From contig CANMBU010000002.1 of assembly GCA_947496175.1 (NCBI GenBank), positions 1,054,001 to 1,118,000 on the forward strand: a DNA stretch of 64,000 bases, given 5' to 3'. Under the pieces are notes generated by a model. That model was not told the origin of the DNA, ran no database searches, and saw only the letters and a program-made list of their open reading frames with translations. The position numbers and the translations under genes were made by a program. Of the stretch, positions 1 through 8,456 are shown piece after piece; position 1 is the stretch's first letter; every line of letters begins with the position of its first letter. The DNA comes from an uncultured Roseovarius sp. Its GTDB lineage: Bacteria > Pseudomonadota > Alphaproteobacteria > Rhodobacterales > Rhodobacteraceae.

Positions 1-317
1 GTAATTTGGACAACAGAGGCCGGGTTGCTGCCCGCTTCGCGTAACGCGATTTCCAAATTATTAAATGCGCGCGCTGCTTGCCTTTCAAAGCCGTTATCAG
101 CTTCAGTCTCAATGAAACCCACCTGACCAGCAACATGAACCAAGCGCGTGCCAGCCGGTGCGATTGTGGCCTGCGAGTAACCGAACTGCGTCGAATCCGG
201 CAAAGAGGGCGGGTTCACAAGCTCTTTATGTGACTCTTGCTGATCCTGGGCAGAAACTAACAGTGGAAGACACGCAATAACGGTAGCGCCAAAGAAAAAG
301 GAAAATGAGTTGGGCAT
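1..317 (-). CDS. Exported RidA/YjgF-family protein, truncated by the window edge
   Basis: Translating the minus strand from the ATG at 317 gives an N-terminal export signal (hydrophobic run ending near LVSAQ). A RidA-type start follows, with FGYSQATIAPAG and then LVHVAGQVGF, which matches the family pattern in which a short strand leads into AGQ. The C-terminal part lies beyond base 1. A strong Shine-Dalgarno (AGGAGGATC) precedes the ATG. RidA proteins usually deaminate reactive enamine/imine intermediates in the cytoplasm, so an exported form is less usual and its substrate is unknown. The gene is divergent from the LysR gene at 479, which may regulate it. Confidence 0.7.
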   Translation of the reverse strand, partial: MPNSFSFFFGATVIACLPLLVSAQDQQESHKELVNPPSLPDSTQFGYSQATIAPAGTRLVHVAGQVGFIETEADNGFERQAARAFNNLEIALREAGSNPASVVQI

Positions 318-478
318 GTGAGATCCTCCTGAATACCATTGCGATTTCAGATAGACCTGCTGTGGTGTTGGATCAGGCGATTTGTGTTGCGACACTCGAA
401 ACTCTCGATCGTTAATCTTCTATTTTAATAACGTTTGGACGTGCCTTTGTTAGATCTGCACTGGAATGGAGTAATTGA

Positions 479-1402
479 ATGAATCGACTTACGGCACTGC
501 GTGCTTTCGTTACCGTTGTGGAGAGTGGATCCTTCGCTGAAGCGGCGCGAAAGCTTGGAACATCTGCTGCTGCAATTTCGAAGAACATTCGAGAATTGGA
601 AGCAGACCTCGGAGTCCGTCTTTTCCATCGGACGACACGTGCCATGAGCGTTACAGACCCGGGTGCAATCTACTATGAGCGTATGCGAAAACTTTTGTCT
701 GAAATGGATGAAGCGGACATTGCGGTTTCGGCACTCGACCGGGAGCCTAGAGGGCGCCTGTGTGTCGCTGCGCCAATGTCAATTGGACTACTTATTTTGG
801 CACCTCTAGTGCCAGTTTTTTTGAAGCTCCACCCCAAAATCGTAATGGACCTACATCTTGACGATGAGAAAGACGACCTTGTTCGTGCTGGTTTTGATCT
901 CGCGATTCGCGGAACCGCTCAAATGCCAGACTCAACGCTAATCTCACGAAAATTGGCAACTTTGGATCACATTGCCGTCGCTTCGGCGGAGTATCTGGAA
1001 CGTAAGGCGTCCCTTGGTGCGCCTGAGCTACTCCGAGAGCACCCATGTTTGCTCTATTCGAATTCCGATAGACCTGAACGCTGGACGTTCCGAAACGCAA
1101 CCGGTGAGGAGCGTCAAATCCGCGTCACAGGACCCCTTATTGCAAACAACTCACTTATGCTGCGCGAGGCGGTTTTGGCGGGAAGCGGGGTTGCCGTAAT
1201 GCCGCGTCTTTACGTTGAAGCTGATCTAGCGACGGGCAAACTGGCAAACGCGTTAGAGGGTTGGAAGCCACCAGATCAGGCGATCTATGCAATCTACCCG
1301 CCTTCGCCGGGCGGGCTTCCGCGAGTTAGAGCGTTCATAGATTTTCTTGCGAAGCACTTGAAAGGGTTTGTTCCGATGACACCCGAAGATCCCAATAAAT
1401 AG
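479..1402 (+). CDS. LysR-family transcriptional regulator (CrgA-like)
   Basis: This is a full-length LysR regulator of 307 aa. An N-terminal winged helix-turn-helix at about residues 3-62 contains FVTVVESGSFAEAARKLG, and a substrate-binding domain fills the rest. The start follows GGAG with good spacing. It is divergent from the truncated RidA gene (start 317) and upstream of the cyclase gene at 1514, so either could be its target. The 161-nt gap to the RidA gene is the obvious place for its operator. The effector cannot be read from sequence. Confidence 0.9.
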   Translation: MNRLTALRAFVTVVESGSFAEAARKLGTSAAAISKNIRELEADLGVRLFHRTTRAMSVTDPGAIYYERMRKLLSEMDEADIAVSALDREPRGRLCVAAPMSIGLLILAPLVPVFLKLHPKIVMDLHLDDEKDDLVRAGFDLAIRGTAQMPDSTLISRKLATLDHIAVASAEYLERKASLGAPELLREHPCLLYSNSDRPERWTFRNATGEERQIRVTGPLIANNSLMLREAVLAGSGVAVMPRLYVEADLATGKLANALEGWKPPDQAIYAIYPPSPGGLPRVRAFIDFLAKHLKGFVPMTPEDPNK

Positions 1403-1513
1403 CGCCTATTCATTAAAATCCTTTGGTTGTGAGTGTCGAAACGAAAACGTCGTCGTCTGGCTTGCGCGAAGCAATAATTAATTGGCTACCGTTCACTTAA
1501 TTGGAGATATTCA

Positions 1514-2509
1514 ATGTTAGCTCGCAGTTGCATAATAGCGCTCTTTGCCCTTGCCTCACCGGCGTTAGCTCAAGACTCTGGACCGTCGGTATTGGACATT
1601 GTCGGTGAAAGCCCCTTCGGATCTGAGGATGAAATTGGTGCGCTCAATCTAATGGATGATGAGACACGACTAGATGTCGTGTCTCGGATTTCGTCGGGCC
1701 GAATCTATGATCTATCCGTCGAGTATTTTGTCGGCATGCCGTCTTATGATTTCAATGGGCAGCCTCGATTTCAGATTTTCAACGTCCATACACCAAATGG
1801 TACCATCGTTGACAACACGACCGGGCAGGGCAATGCAGTCAACAAGCATCTCACCTATTCGGGCAGTATGATCTCGATGTATACGCATACCGGCACGCAT
1901 GTGGATGCATTGGCGCATTTCGGTCTTGAGGGCACGATTTACAACGGCTTCACGGCCGAAGAGCACTTGGGTGACCGAGGATGGCTTCGCGCGGGTGTTG
2001 AGAACTATCCACCGATCGTTGCTCGCGGAGTGCTCATCGATGTGGCGGCCTATAAAGGTGTCGACATGCTTCCAGAGAGCTATGGAATTACAGTTGCAGA
2101 CATTGATGAGACACTGGCCGCGCAAGGCTTGGTGGTGCGTGAGGGCGATGTGGTTATGGTGCGCACCGGGCGTATGACCCTCTTCGAAGAGGACCGTGCG
2201 GCCTACATGGCAAATACGCCTGGACTAACACGGGAGTCAGCAAATCATCTGGCGGACTTGGGTGCAATCCTTGTGGGTGCCGACAATATCTCTACCGATG
2301 TTGGACCTTCGGAGGAAGATTTCAACTACTTGCCGGTGCATTCATCAATGCTCACAGGACGGGGTGTGCCGATCATGCAGAATGTGTTTTTGGAAGAACT
2401 AGCGGGTGATGGTGTGTATGAGTTCGCCTGGTTCGGCGCTTCACTCAAGCTTCGCGGTTCGGACGGCGGGCCTATGCGCCCCTTTGCAATGCCACTTTCA
2501 TCTGAATGA
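1514..2509 (+). CDS. Exported cyclase-family (kynurenine formamidase-like) hydrolase
   Basis: This 331-aa protein has a signal peptide (cleavage near ALA-Q, residues 19-20) followed by a cyclase-family domain. The family's metal-binding signature HTGTHVDALAH lies at residues 125-135, and conserved SVEYFVGMPSYD lies upstream. Family members hydrolyse amides or lactones at a divalent metal (Mn/Zn), with kynurenine formamidase the best known. Export to the periplasm makes a role in degrading an imported compound more likely than tryptophan catabolism, which is inference. It lies 111 bp after the LysR gene and converges with the AraC gene. Confidence 0.82.
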   Translation: MLARSCIIALFALASPALAQDSGPSVLDIVGESPFGSEDEIGALNLMDDETRLDVVSRISSGRIYDLSVEYFVGMPSYDFNGQPRFQIFNVHTPNGTIVDNTTGQGNAVNKHLTYSGSMISMYTHTGTHVDALAHFGLEGTIYNGFTAEEHLGDRGWLRAGVENYPPIVARGVLIDVAAYKGVDMLPESYGITVADIDETLAAQGLVVREGDVVMVRTGRMTLFEEDRAAYMANTPGLTRESANHLADLGAILVGADNISTDVGPSEEDFNYLPVHSSMLTGRGVPIMQNVFLEELAGDGVYEFAWFGASLKLRGSDGGPMRPFAMPLSSE

Positions 2510-2666
2510 CCCCTGCACGTAGGAAATTGGCTGGTCGCGCAGTATATCGCTGCGCGCCGTTCATAAATAGCGTATCATCCATACGTCTTGTGATGTCAAA
2601 ACCAGTTATCCTACATCTTTTCCGAGAAGCACAAAATCGAGAAAGTTTACCAATCACGCAGATGAA

Positions 2667-3560
2667 TTAGTGAGCTTCCGCATACGATTCTTTTCGCACC
2701 TTCAACGGTGTTTGGCCCAGGATCCTTGTGAATGTGGATGTCATATGTGCCTGATCGTAGAAACCGCTCATGAACGCGACCTCCGTCAACGTTTTTGGCG
2801 TCTCCAGAAGCATCCGTTTTGCGCGCTCAACTCGGCTGGTCAGGATGTAGTTGTAAGGCGACACACCTAGTCTTGTTTTGAATTGTTTGGCGAAATGCGG
2901 CGTTGACCAGCCCACTGACGAGGCGATGTCGGCGACCTTCAATTCTTGGTCGAAGAGTCGATCCGCGATGAAGCTTTTTGCCCGATTGATCTTCGCTTCC
3001 GCAATGTCATGTGCGGGCTTAGACGGGGCGGCCACTGTTTTCCCTGTTTCAGAAGAGATCCGGTAAATGAGGCGGCTTGTGATGCCGATGATGATGGATT
3101 CCATCAGGAGTTCGTCCGACGCACGCTCTTCTTGTGCGCTGAGCGAGAACTCCTGAAGAGCCGCTTGGGCCAGAAACCCGATCGTTGGGTCTGTTTTGTA
3201 ATCCCAGATCTGGTCTAGACAGTCTTCCAATCCGAGTGGTTTTAGCCACCAAGCAACCGCGAAATTGTTAAATGCCAGAAAAAGACCGGGCATAGGATTG
3301 TCTGTTTTAATGTAGATTTCCGAACCTTTGGGGAAGAAGGCCATCGAGCTCGCCGGGCAAACTCTTTCCTCTGGCTGGCCGCCGTTGAACGCAAAGGTCG
3401 ATGTGCAGGCTGCTTGGTTGATGTCGAGCATGGCCTTGTCGAGATGCAGCGTTGCATCGATTTTGACGGGTGGCAAATAGGTCAACGTGGTGCCAGAAAT
3501 CGTTGCTGACATTTCCATCTGGGGAAGTTCTTCAAAAGTGCCTGTAACGGGGTCTAGCAT
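2667..3560 (-). CDS. AraC-family transcriptional regulator
   Basis: This 297-aa protein carries a C-terminal AraC double helix-turn-helix at about residues 190-290, including VADIASSVGWSTPHFAKQF and LTEVAFMSGFYDQAHMTSTF. The N-terminal half looks like a cupin-type sensor region. It converges with the cyclase gene across 157 bp without a coding sequence. Upstream (3561-3763) is an AT-rich gap before the FAS1-like gene transcribed the other way, so it could control the FAS1/RTX-Hint cassette or the cyclase. Its ligand is unknown. Confidence 0.9.
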   Translation of the reverse strand: MLDPVTGTFEELPQMEMSATISGTTLTYLPPVKIDATLHLDKAMLDINQAACTSTFAFNGGQPEERVCPASSMAFFPKGSEIYIKTDNPMPGLFLAFNNFAVAWWLKPLGLEDCLDQIWDYKTDPTIGFLAQAALQEFSLSAQEERASDELLMESIIIGITSRLIYRISSETGKTVAAPSKPAHDIAEAKINRAKSFIADRLFDQELKVADIASSVGWSTPHFAKQFKTRLGVSPYNYILTSRVERAKRMLLETPKTLTEVAFMSGFYDQAHMTSTFTRILGQTPLKVRKESYAEAH

Positions 3561-3763
3561 CGTGCGTCTCCTTCAACTCAAACGAGTGTTATGCGGCGCA
3601 GTATGGTGAGATATTGATTGAAATATGGCGGCGAAATGTCAATCAAAGTTTACACGTAAATGTGATAGTCAAATTGACAGTGCAGAAAGCTAGAAAACCC
3701 AAATGCTTTGCTAAAAATTTCAAATACCCGACTTAGATTGATCTGCCACACCTTGGGGCGACG

Positions 3764-4315
3764 ATGGATGACCCTGTTCTGGTGCCATCCGAAATTGATA
3801 GACCAAGGATGCAAAAGATGTTTGTTGATCGCTCTGAGAATTGGCATGCGCCATCTTCCGTGACCCACGGTCGATTTGGAACCGGCTTGGATCTCGTGGA
3901 TCAATTGGGGTGCCAAAGCAATTACAGCACTTTCCTGACGCTTTTGATGACAGCCGGGTTTGAGCACGCGCTGAGGGACGCATCCGAGTTCACAGTTTTT
4001 GTCATGCCTAACGCTGTGTTTGCTGATCCTGCCGGGCACGCGCCAAATCTGCACAACACCACATCTGACGAGGCCGCAGATATTGTGGCACCATTCGTTG
4101 TCGAGGGGCGTTGGTGGCTGCGCAATCAATCTTCGCGGCAGGTGCTCGTCTCAGATGTGTTTGGCGAATTGCGGGTTCTCCGGTTGGGCGACCGCCCAAC
4201 CTATTGCGGCACAGAACTGACAAGGAAGAACATGGCGGCCAAAGGTGTGGTCTATCATGAACTTGCTCAAAACCCCTTCTTGCAACAGCTCAATCAACTT
4301 CCACTCGCAGCCTGA
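3764..4315 (+). CDS. FAS1 (fasciclin)-like protein, upstream partner of the RTX-Hint gene
   Basis: This 183-aa protein has the layout of a single degenerate FAS1 domain. An H1-like helix (STFLTLLMTAG, residues 55-65) is followed by the H-box-like FTVFVMPNAVF (residues 76-86), with VVYHEL near the end where FAS1 domains show their second conserved box. There is no clear Sec signal peptide. It lies 80 bp before the RTX-Hint gene and is related to the protein at 6930, which follows that gene. FAS1 domains commonly mediate adhesion. The start is uncertain because the ribosome site is weak, and internal ATGs at codons 16 and 19 are alternatives. Confidence 0.62.
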   Translation: MDDPVLVPSEIDRPRMQKMFVDRSENWHAPSSVTHGRFGTGLDLVDQLGCQSNYSTFLTLLMTAGFEHALRDASEFTVFVMPNAVFADPAGHAPNLHNTTSDEAADIVAPFVVEGRWWLRNQSSRQVLVSDVFGELRVLRLGDRPTYCGTELTRKNMAAKGVVYHELAQNPFLQQLNQLPLAA

Positions 4316-4395
4316 GCGGCATTTGTGCGTGGGCAAAGAAGTTGCCCCGCACACTCAGGAAAAGGCTGATTTGGTTCAATTGAGGATTCCAACCT

Positions 4396-6603
4396 ATGGC
4401 AAATTTCAACGGTACATCAGGCGACGATACAATCGTTGGAACGGACGGCGACGACTCGATCACGGCGCAGCGCGGCAATGACCTGATTGTTGCTGGCGAT
4501 GGCAATGACACCATCTTTGCCGGGAACGGTTCGATCGAAGGCACGGACAACGATACAATCGATGGCGGGGCTGGCGACGATTCCATCCGAGCGTTCTCAG
4601 GCGACGACTCGATCATTGCGGGCGCGGGCAATGACTCGATTGATGGTGGAACTGGCAATGACACCCTGGATTATTCAGCGAACCAGTCGGCCGTTTCAAT
4701 TGTCCTTAGCGATGTCATTTCTGCAACCCTTGTAGGTACGGTCACATCCACTGACACAGATGTCGACGCGTTTAACAGCGTCGAGACTTTCATTCTTACG
4801 GATCAGGATGATGTCTATGATGCAAGGGCGCAAAACAGTCCACGAAACGTTACCATCGACTTTGGTGCCGGGGATGATCAAATTTTTGCCAATTTTGCCG
4901 CCGGAGAGTTTGATGGTGGCGATGGTATCGACACGATCTACATTGATGTTCCTGGCACCTATACGATTGATCTCGATGCAGAACTGATGCAGGGGCGTCA
5001 GCTGTCCAATGTCGAGAACGTTGTGGTCGACGGATCCTTCGTGAATTTAACTGGCTCTGATGTTGACAATCTACTGGTCGCCTCAGGAACCGGAAGTGAC
5101 TTTATAAACGGCCTGGGCGGCGATGACACGATCAATGGCGGGGCAGGCGACAACGATACACTCATTGGTGGCGACGGTCATGACTTGATCATCAATGAAG
5201 CCGGAAACGCGTCGCTTACTGGCGGGCAAGGTGATGACACTTTGCAGGGGCATACCGGCCCCGGACATAGCACGGCCGTCTACACGGATGCGGGCGGGGC
5301 CGTTCTGGTGGATCTCCAGTCCGGTCTTGCAACAGGTGCCGATGGCAATGACACGCTTGTTGATATCAACGGCGTCGAAGGCAGTGCGTTTGACGACACG
5401 ATCACGGGCAGTGATCGCGATGACAGCCTGCTCGGAGGCGATGGGGACGATGAGATTGATGGCGGGTTGGGCAACGATACGCTACGAGGCGAGGGCGGCG
5501 CCGACAGTCTCGATGGCGGCGACGGCAATGACCTCTTGGATGGTGGCCTTGGGAACGACGACCTTCATGGCGGCGATGGCGACGATGATGTTTTTGCGGG
5601 TGCAGGAGACGACTTTGTTGCTGGTGGCACCGGACGAGACACTCTGCGCGGGGACGATGGCGACGACACGCTGACAGGCGGGGCTGGCAATGACGAGCTG
5701 CGCGGCGGCGATGGCAACGACACGTTTGTTTTGGCCGATGGCTCTGGCAGCGATGCGATTGTTGACTTTGATCTTGCTGATGATGACGGCGATGGGTTCA
5801 CAAATGATCAGTTCGATGTCTCGGGCCTGATGGATGCCGAAGGCAATCCGGTCAATGCCTGGGATGTCACCGTTTCGACATTGGAAGACGATCCCAACTT
5901 CGGTGGTGTGTTCCTGAGCTTTCCGAATGGCGAGACGGTCTTCCTTGAGGGCGTGACGACAGATCAAGTCGACACGGCGCAAGAACTGAACGCAATGGGC
6001 ATCCCGTGTTACGTCAAGGGAACATTGATCAATACGACGCGGGGCGAAGTTCCGGTCGAGGATCTGCGCATGGGCGATCACGTAAGGATACACGGGGGCG
6101 GATCCTTCCCGATCTTGTGGATCAACTCGACAAAGATTGACGAAGATCAGCTTTTGGAAAATCCAAACTTGCATCCCATCCGGGTCAAGCCATTTGCCTT
6201 CGAAAACAGCCGGGCGCTCCTGGTCTCGCCGCAACACTGCCTGGTGCTTTATTCAGATGACGGTCCTGTCTTCGCAAAGGCGAAGCACGTCGCGCAATAC
6301 AGCGACTATGCTCATGTCGCGCATGGCCGCACCAGCGTTGAATACTACCATCTGTTGTTGCCCAAACATGCGGTGATCTGTGCCAACGGGCTTTGGTCAG
6401 AGAGTTTTTACCCAGGCGCTGAGGCCATGAAAGTGCTGTCATCCAAACATAAGGCTGATTTAATACGGGCTATCGGCGCAAGGAACCGCGACCAGGCGAT
6501 ATTAGACTATGGTCCCCGCGCTTTGCCGGTCGCAAGACGGGGAGAGGTCCAAGCTCTGGTAAGTGACACACTTGCGCGATCGCCAAGCAAAGTCGCGGCC
6601 TGA
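4396..6603 (+). CDS. RTX calcium-binding repeat protein with C-terminal Hint_2 domain
   Basis: This 735-aa protein opens with RTX-type glycine/aspartate nonapeptides (GGDGNDTI-like) at about residues 7-95. More arrays follow around residues 230-310 and a dense block at about 340-455. These repeats bind calcium after type I secretion. From Cys538 a Hint_2 (hedgehog/intein-like) domain begins with CYVKGTLINTTRGEVPVEDL and continues through VSPQHCLVL. The first Cys and the TRGEVPVEDL block are kept, but there is no obvious C-extein, so autoprocessing or cleavage is more likely than splicing. The protein is probably secreted and surface-associated. No ABC exporter genes are in the window. FAS1-like genes lie on both sides. 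Confidence 0.88.
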   Translation: MANFNGTSGDDTIVGTDGDDSITAQRGNDLIVAGDGNDTIFAGNGSIEGTDNDTIDGGAGDDSIRAFSGDDSIIAGAGNDSIDGGTGNDTLDYSANQSAVSIVLSDVISATLVGTVTSTDTDVDAFNSVETFILTDQDDVYDARAQNSPRNVTIDFGAGDDQIFANFAAGEFDGGDGIDTIYIDVPGTYTIDLDAELMQGRQLSNVENVVVDGSFVNLTGSDVDNLLVASGTGSDFINGLGGDDTINGGAGDNDTLIGGDGHDLIINEAGNASLTGGQGDDTLQGHTGPGHSTAVYTDAGGAVLVDLQSGLATGADGNDTLVDINGVEGSAFDDTITGSDRDDSLLGGDGDDEIDGGLGNDTLRGEGGADSLDGGDGNDLLDGGLGNDDLHGGDGDDDVFAGAGDDFVAGGTGRDTLRGDDGDDTLTGGAGNDELRGGDGNDTFVLADGSGSDAIVDFDLADDDGDGFTNDQFDVSGLMDAEGNPVNAWDVTVSTLEDDPNFGGVFLSFPNGETVFLEGVTTDQVDTAQELNAMGIPCYVKGTLINTTRGEVPVEDLRMGDHVRIHGGGSFPILWINSTKIDEDQLLENPNLHPIRVKPFAFENSRALLVSPQHCLVLYSDDGPVFAKAKHVAQYSDYAHVAHGRTSVEYYHLLLPKHAVICANGLWSESFYPGAEAMKVLSSKHKADLIRAIGARNRDQAILDYGPRALPVARRGEVQALVSDTLARSPSKVAA

Positions 6604-6626
6604 ACGAGGGCAAAAAATGAAACGAG

Positions 6627-6662
6627 AAACCGATCAGGAGATCACATCCTGATCGGTTTTTT
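6627..6662 (+). terminator. Rho-independent terminator of the RTX-Hint gene
   Basis: A perfect 13-bp stem pairs AAACCGATCAGGA (6627-6639) with its complement (6647-6659) around a 7-nt loop, and the sequence runs directly into six T residues. It lies 24 bp after the RTX-Hint stop codon, so the downstream FAS1-like gene needs its own promoter. Confidence 0.93.
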
Positions 6663-6929
6663 CATTGCAATCATCCGGTTTCAATTCAATTTTTCACACG
6701 CAAAACCGCCCCAAAATAGCGAAAAAAAATAGTAATTCCAAAAGGTTGCGTAGTTTTTTCAAATACATTTCAAGTTGTATTTTATAGGGTGAACTTACTC
6801 CAAGGGTTTCGTGAATTCGGAACGGGCGTTGGTTCATCCTCTCATGGATCAACGCCGATCAGAACCTCCCTCGATCTTGTCTAAGCGGTGGGGCAAGACA
6901 GACCACTGAAACACAGAAAGAAGGCAAAC
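6663..6929 (+). promoter_or_regulatory. AT-rich promoter region of the second FAS1-like gene
   Basis: The 267 nt between the terminator and the ATG at 6930 are much more AT-rich than the flanks, especially 6680-6790, which holds runs of A and T and a TTGTATTTTATAGG stretch. No coding sequence fits. A promoter here is inferred because the upstream transcript is terminated. No exact -35/-10 pair is claimed. Confidence 0.4.
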
Positions 6930-7526
6930 ATGACGAACCGACCACCAAACTTGAAACTGATTGCGTCAGATCCAACGCACAACCTGCCCTATGTGGTGAA
7001 CACGTCATCCCAGGGATCGCTTGTCGACTACTTGCAAAGCGATGGACGCTTCACGATCCTTCTGAAGTTGATGCAGACCTCTTGTCTGGAGCACCGACTG
7101 GTGGCCCCGAAAGAACACACGGTCTTCGCCCTTCAAGACGTGGCGTTTGAACCTTTTGAACCGACCTCGGTCAGGAGCCTTTGTTCAGAGTTCAGCCGGA
7201 CCGAAGCTTTTCTCTTTGTCAGTCAGTTTCTTATCCCAAGCCGATCAGACTCGAAAAATTTCCTCGGCAAGCGTATCTGGGCCAGCAATATTGTCGGTGA
7301 TCGCATGTTGATCGACGGACGCGGCGGCGTATTCGAAGGTGCTCGCCTTCAAACTATGGATGTACAAGTCGGCAATGGCACTGTGCAACATCTCAAGACG
7401 ATGATCTCAAGTCCCCGTGTGTTTTGTCCGCTTGCCAGAAAGGAAAACACAAAGAACGCTCTTCGAACGGATTTGGAACAAAAAACAGGCTCGCGAGCAA
7501 GACCAACCCAGCTGCTGGCTGCTTAA
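6930..7526 (+). CDS. FAS1 (fasciclin)-like protein, downstream partner of the RTX-Hint gene
   Basis: This 198-aa protein aligns by eye with the one at 3764. SLVDYLQSDGRFTILLKLM (residues 30-48) corresponds to its H1 helix, HTVFALQDVAF (63-73) to its H-box, and FVSQFLIPSR to its VAPFVVEGR segment. Both proteins also end in a similar QLxLAA tail. The start at 6930 is preceded by AGAAGG; the frame stays open to an ATG at 6888 with no better site. No Sec signal is visible. It is probably a diverged FAS1 domain that works with the RTX-Hint protein. The family assignment rests on motif pattern only. Confidence 0.6.
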   Translation: MTNRPPNLKLIASDPTHNLPYVVNTSSQGSLVDYLQSDGRFTILLKLMQTSCLEHRLVAPKEHTVFALQDVAFEPFEPTSVRSLCSEFSRTEAFLFVSQFLIPSRSDSKNFLGKRIWASNIVGDRMLIDGRGGVFEGARLQTMDVQVGNGTVQHLKTMISSPRVFCPLARKENTKNALRTDLEQKTGSRARPTQLLAA

Positions 7527-7629
7527 CGCGGCATGTCCCTCAGGCAGCTCATTCTCGACAGTCTTTGTCTGCGTGTCCACTGGCCGCGGCAAGCGGCAAG
7601 CAGTTTCACCTTTGTGAGAACTGGGAGTT

Positions 7630-7656
7630 CTAGCGAGACCAACTATGTCTCGCTAG
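7630..7656. terminator. Stem-loop overlapping the 3' end of the cupin gene
   Basis: A perfect 10-bp inverted repeat (CTAGCGAGAC, 7630-7639, and its complement at 7647-7656) surrounds a 7-nt loop that contains the cupin stop codon. Neither side has a T tract, so termination is possible but not certain. It lies between the converging FAS1-like and cupin genes. Confidence 0.4.
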
Positions 7657-8017
7657 GATCAACTAAGTCAGTCTGAATCCACTCCCGGCTCAGGTGAATA
7701 TCAGTGCTTTCAAGCCGGCCGGGACCCAGGTTTTCATATTTGTGAGGGACGGCAGCGGGCCCCATCAGCACATCACCTTGTTCAGCATCTATAACTTGGT
7801 CACCAATAGTGAATCGCGCCCGGCCTTTGCGGATGATGAAGATCTCGTCGTAGGGATGACTGTGCCAAGATGGACCAACCCCGACCTCGTTGGTCGCGAA
7901 AAACAAGATCGTCACGTCGGAATTCAAATCTGGGCCTTCCACTTTCCCATGCCAGTCGTCGCCTTTGGACTTCCAATCTGAATGCAGAATATGTGCTGCT
8001 TTTTTCTGTTCTTTCAT
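7643..8017 (-). CDS. Small cupin-domain protein
   Basis: This 124-aa single-domain cupin has the metal-site pattern WHSHPYDEIFIIRKGRARF in motif 1 and GDVLMGPAAVPHKYENLG in motif 2, giving the usual His, His, Glu and His ligands. Such proteins are metal-dependent isomerases, dioxygenases or sensors, and the substrate cannot be told here. It lies 3 bp downstream of the RidA gene at 8021 and is probably co-transcribed with it and the EamA transporter, as the last gene of that operon. Confidence 0.82.
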   Translation of the reverse strand: MKEQKKAAHILHSDWKSKGDDWHGKVEGPDLNSDVTILFFATNEVGVGPSWHSHPYDEIFIIRKGRARFTIGDQVIDAEQGDVLMGPAAVPHKYENLGPGRLESTDIHLSREWIQTDLVDPSET

Positions 8018-8020
8018 GGT

Positions 8021-8455
8021 TCAGGTCTCTTTGTCTTGGACGGGAACAACGCCGAAGGCCTCGATTTCGATGAGCATATCCGGATCAGTCCCCAATTGTT
8101 GCAGCGGCACTATGGTACACGCCGGCGCAAGCCTGTCGCCAAACGCTAACTTTACGGCGTCAATCAGCACGGCATGTTTGGCTTTGTCGTGGTCCACAAT
8201 GTACACGGTCAGCTTTGCGACGCCACCTATGTCGCCACCCGAGGCTTGCATGGCTTTATCAATACTGGAGAGGGCTGTGGCGGTTTGATCGGCAAAGTCC
8301 CCTTTGTCGGCGCCTCCGGATTGACCTGCGACCCAAACAACCTGTGCGCCCGCTGGCGCAATTGCGAGATGTGAAAACGCAAGGTGGGACGGATCGAACA
8401 TGCCGTGGGGGTTCTCAATTTTCAGTCCTGTCTTTGCGTCCATGCTTGAGGTCAT
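8021..8455 (-). CDS. RidA/YjgF-family protein (cytosolic)
   Basis: This 144-aa protein has the RidA fold signature: VVWVAGQSGG on the core strand, QTATALSSIDKAMQASGG in the helix, and LTVYIVDHD and IEIEAFGVVP near the end. RidA proteins trimerise and quench reactive imine or enamine intermediates. The arginine typical of archetypal RidA near the C-terminus is not evident, so it may belong to a side subfamily with a different reaction. It is packed between the cupin gene (3-bp gap) and the EamA gene (1-bp gap). Confidence 0.85.
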   Translation of the reverse strand: MTSSMDAKTGLKIENPHGMFDPSHLAFSHLAIAPAGAQVVWVAGQSGGADKGDFADQTATALSSIDKAMQASGGDIGGVAKLTVYIVDHDKAKHAVLIDAVKLAFGDRLAPACTIVPLQQLGTDPDMLIEIEAFGVVPVQDKET

Positions 8456-8456
8456 G

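Noticed and set aside
5400-5760. Regular DNA repeats that could suggest a CRISPR-like or satellite array
   Set aside because: They encode RTX nonapeptides in frame and vary as protein repeats do; there are no spacers.
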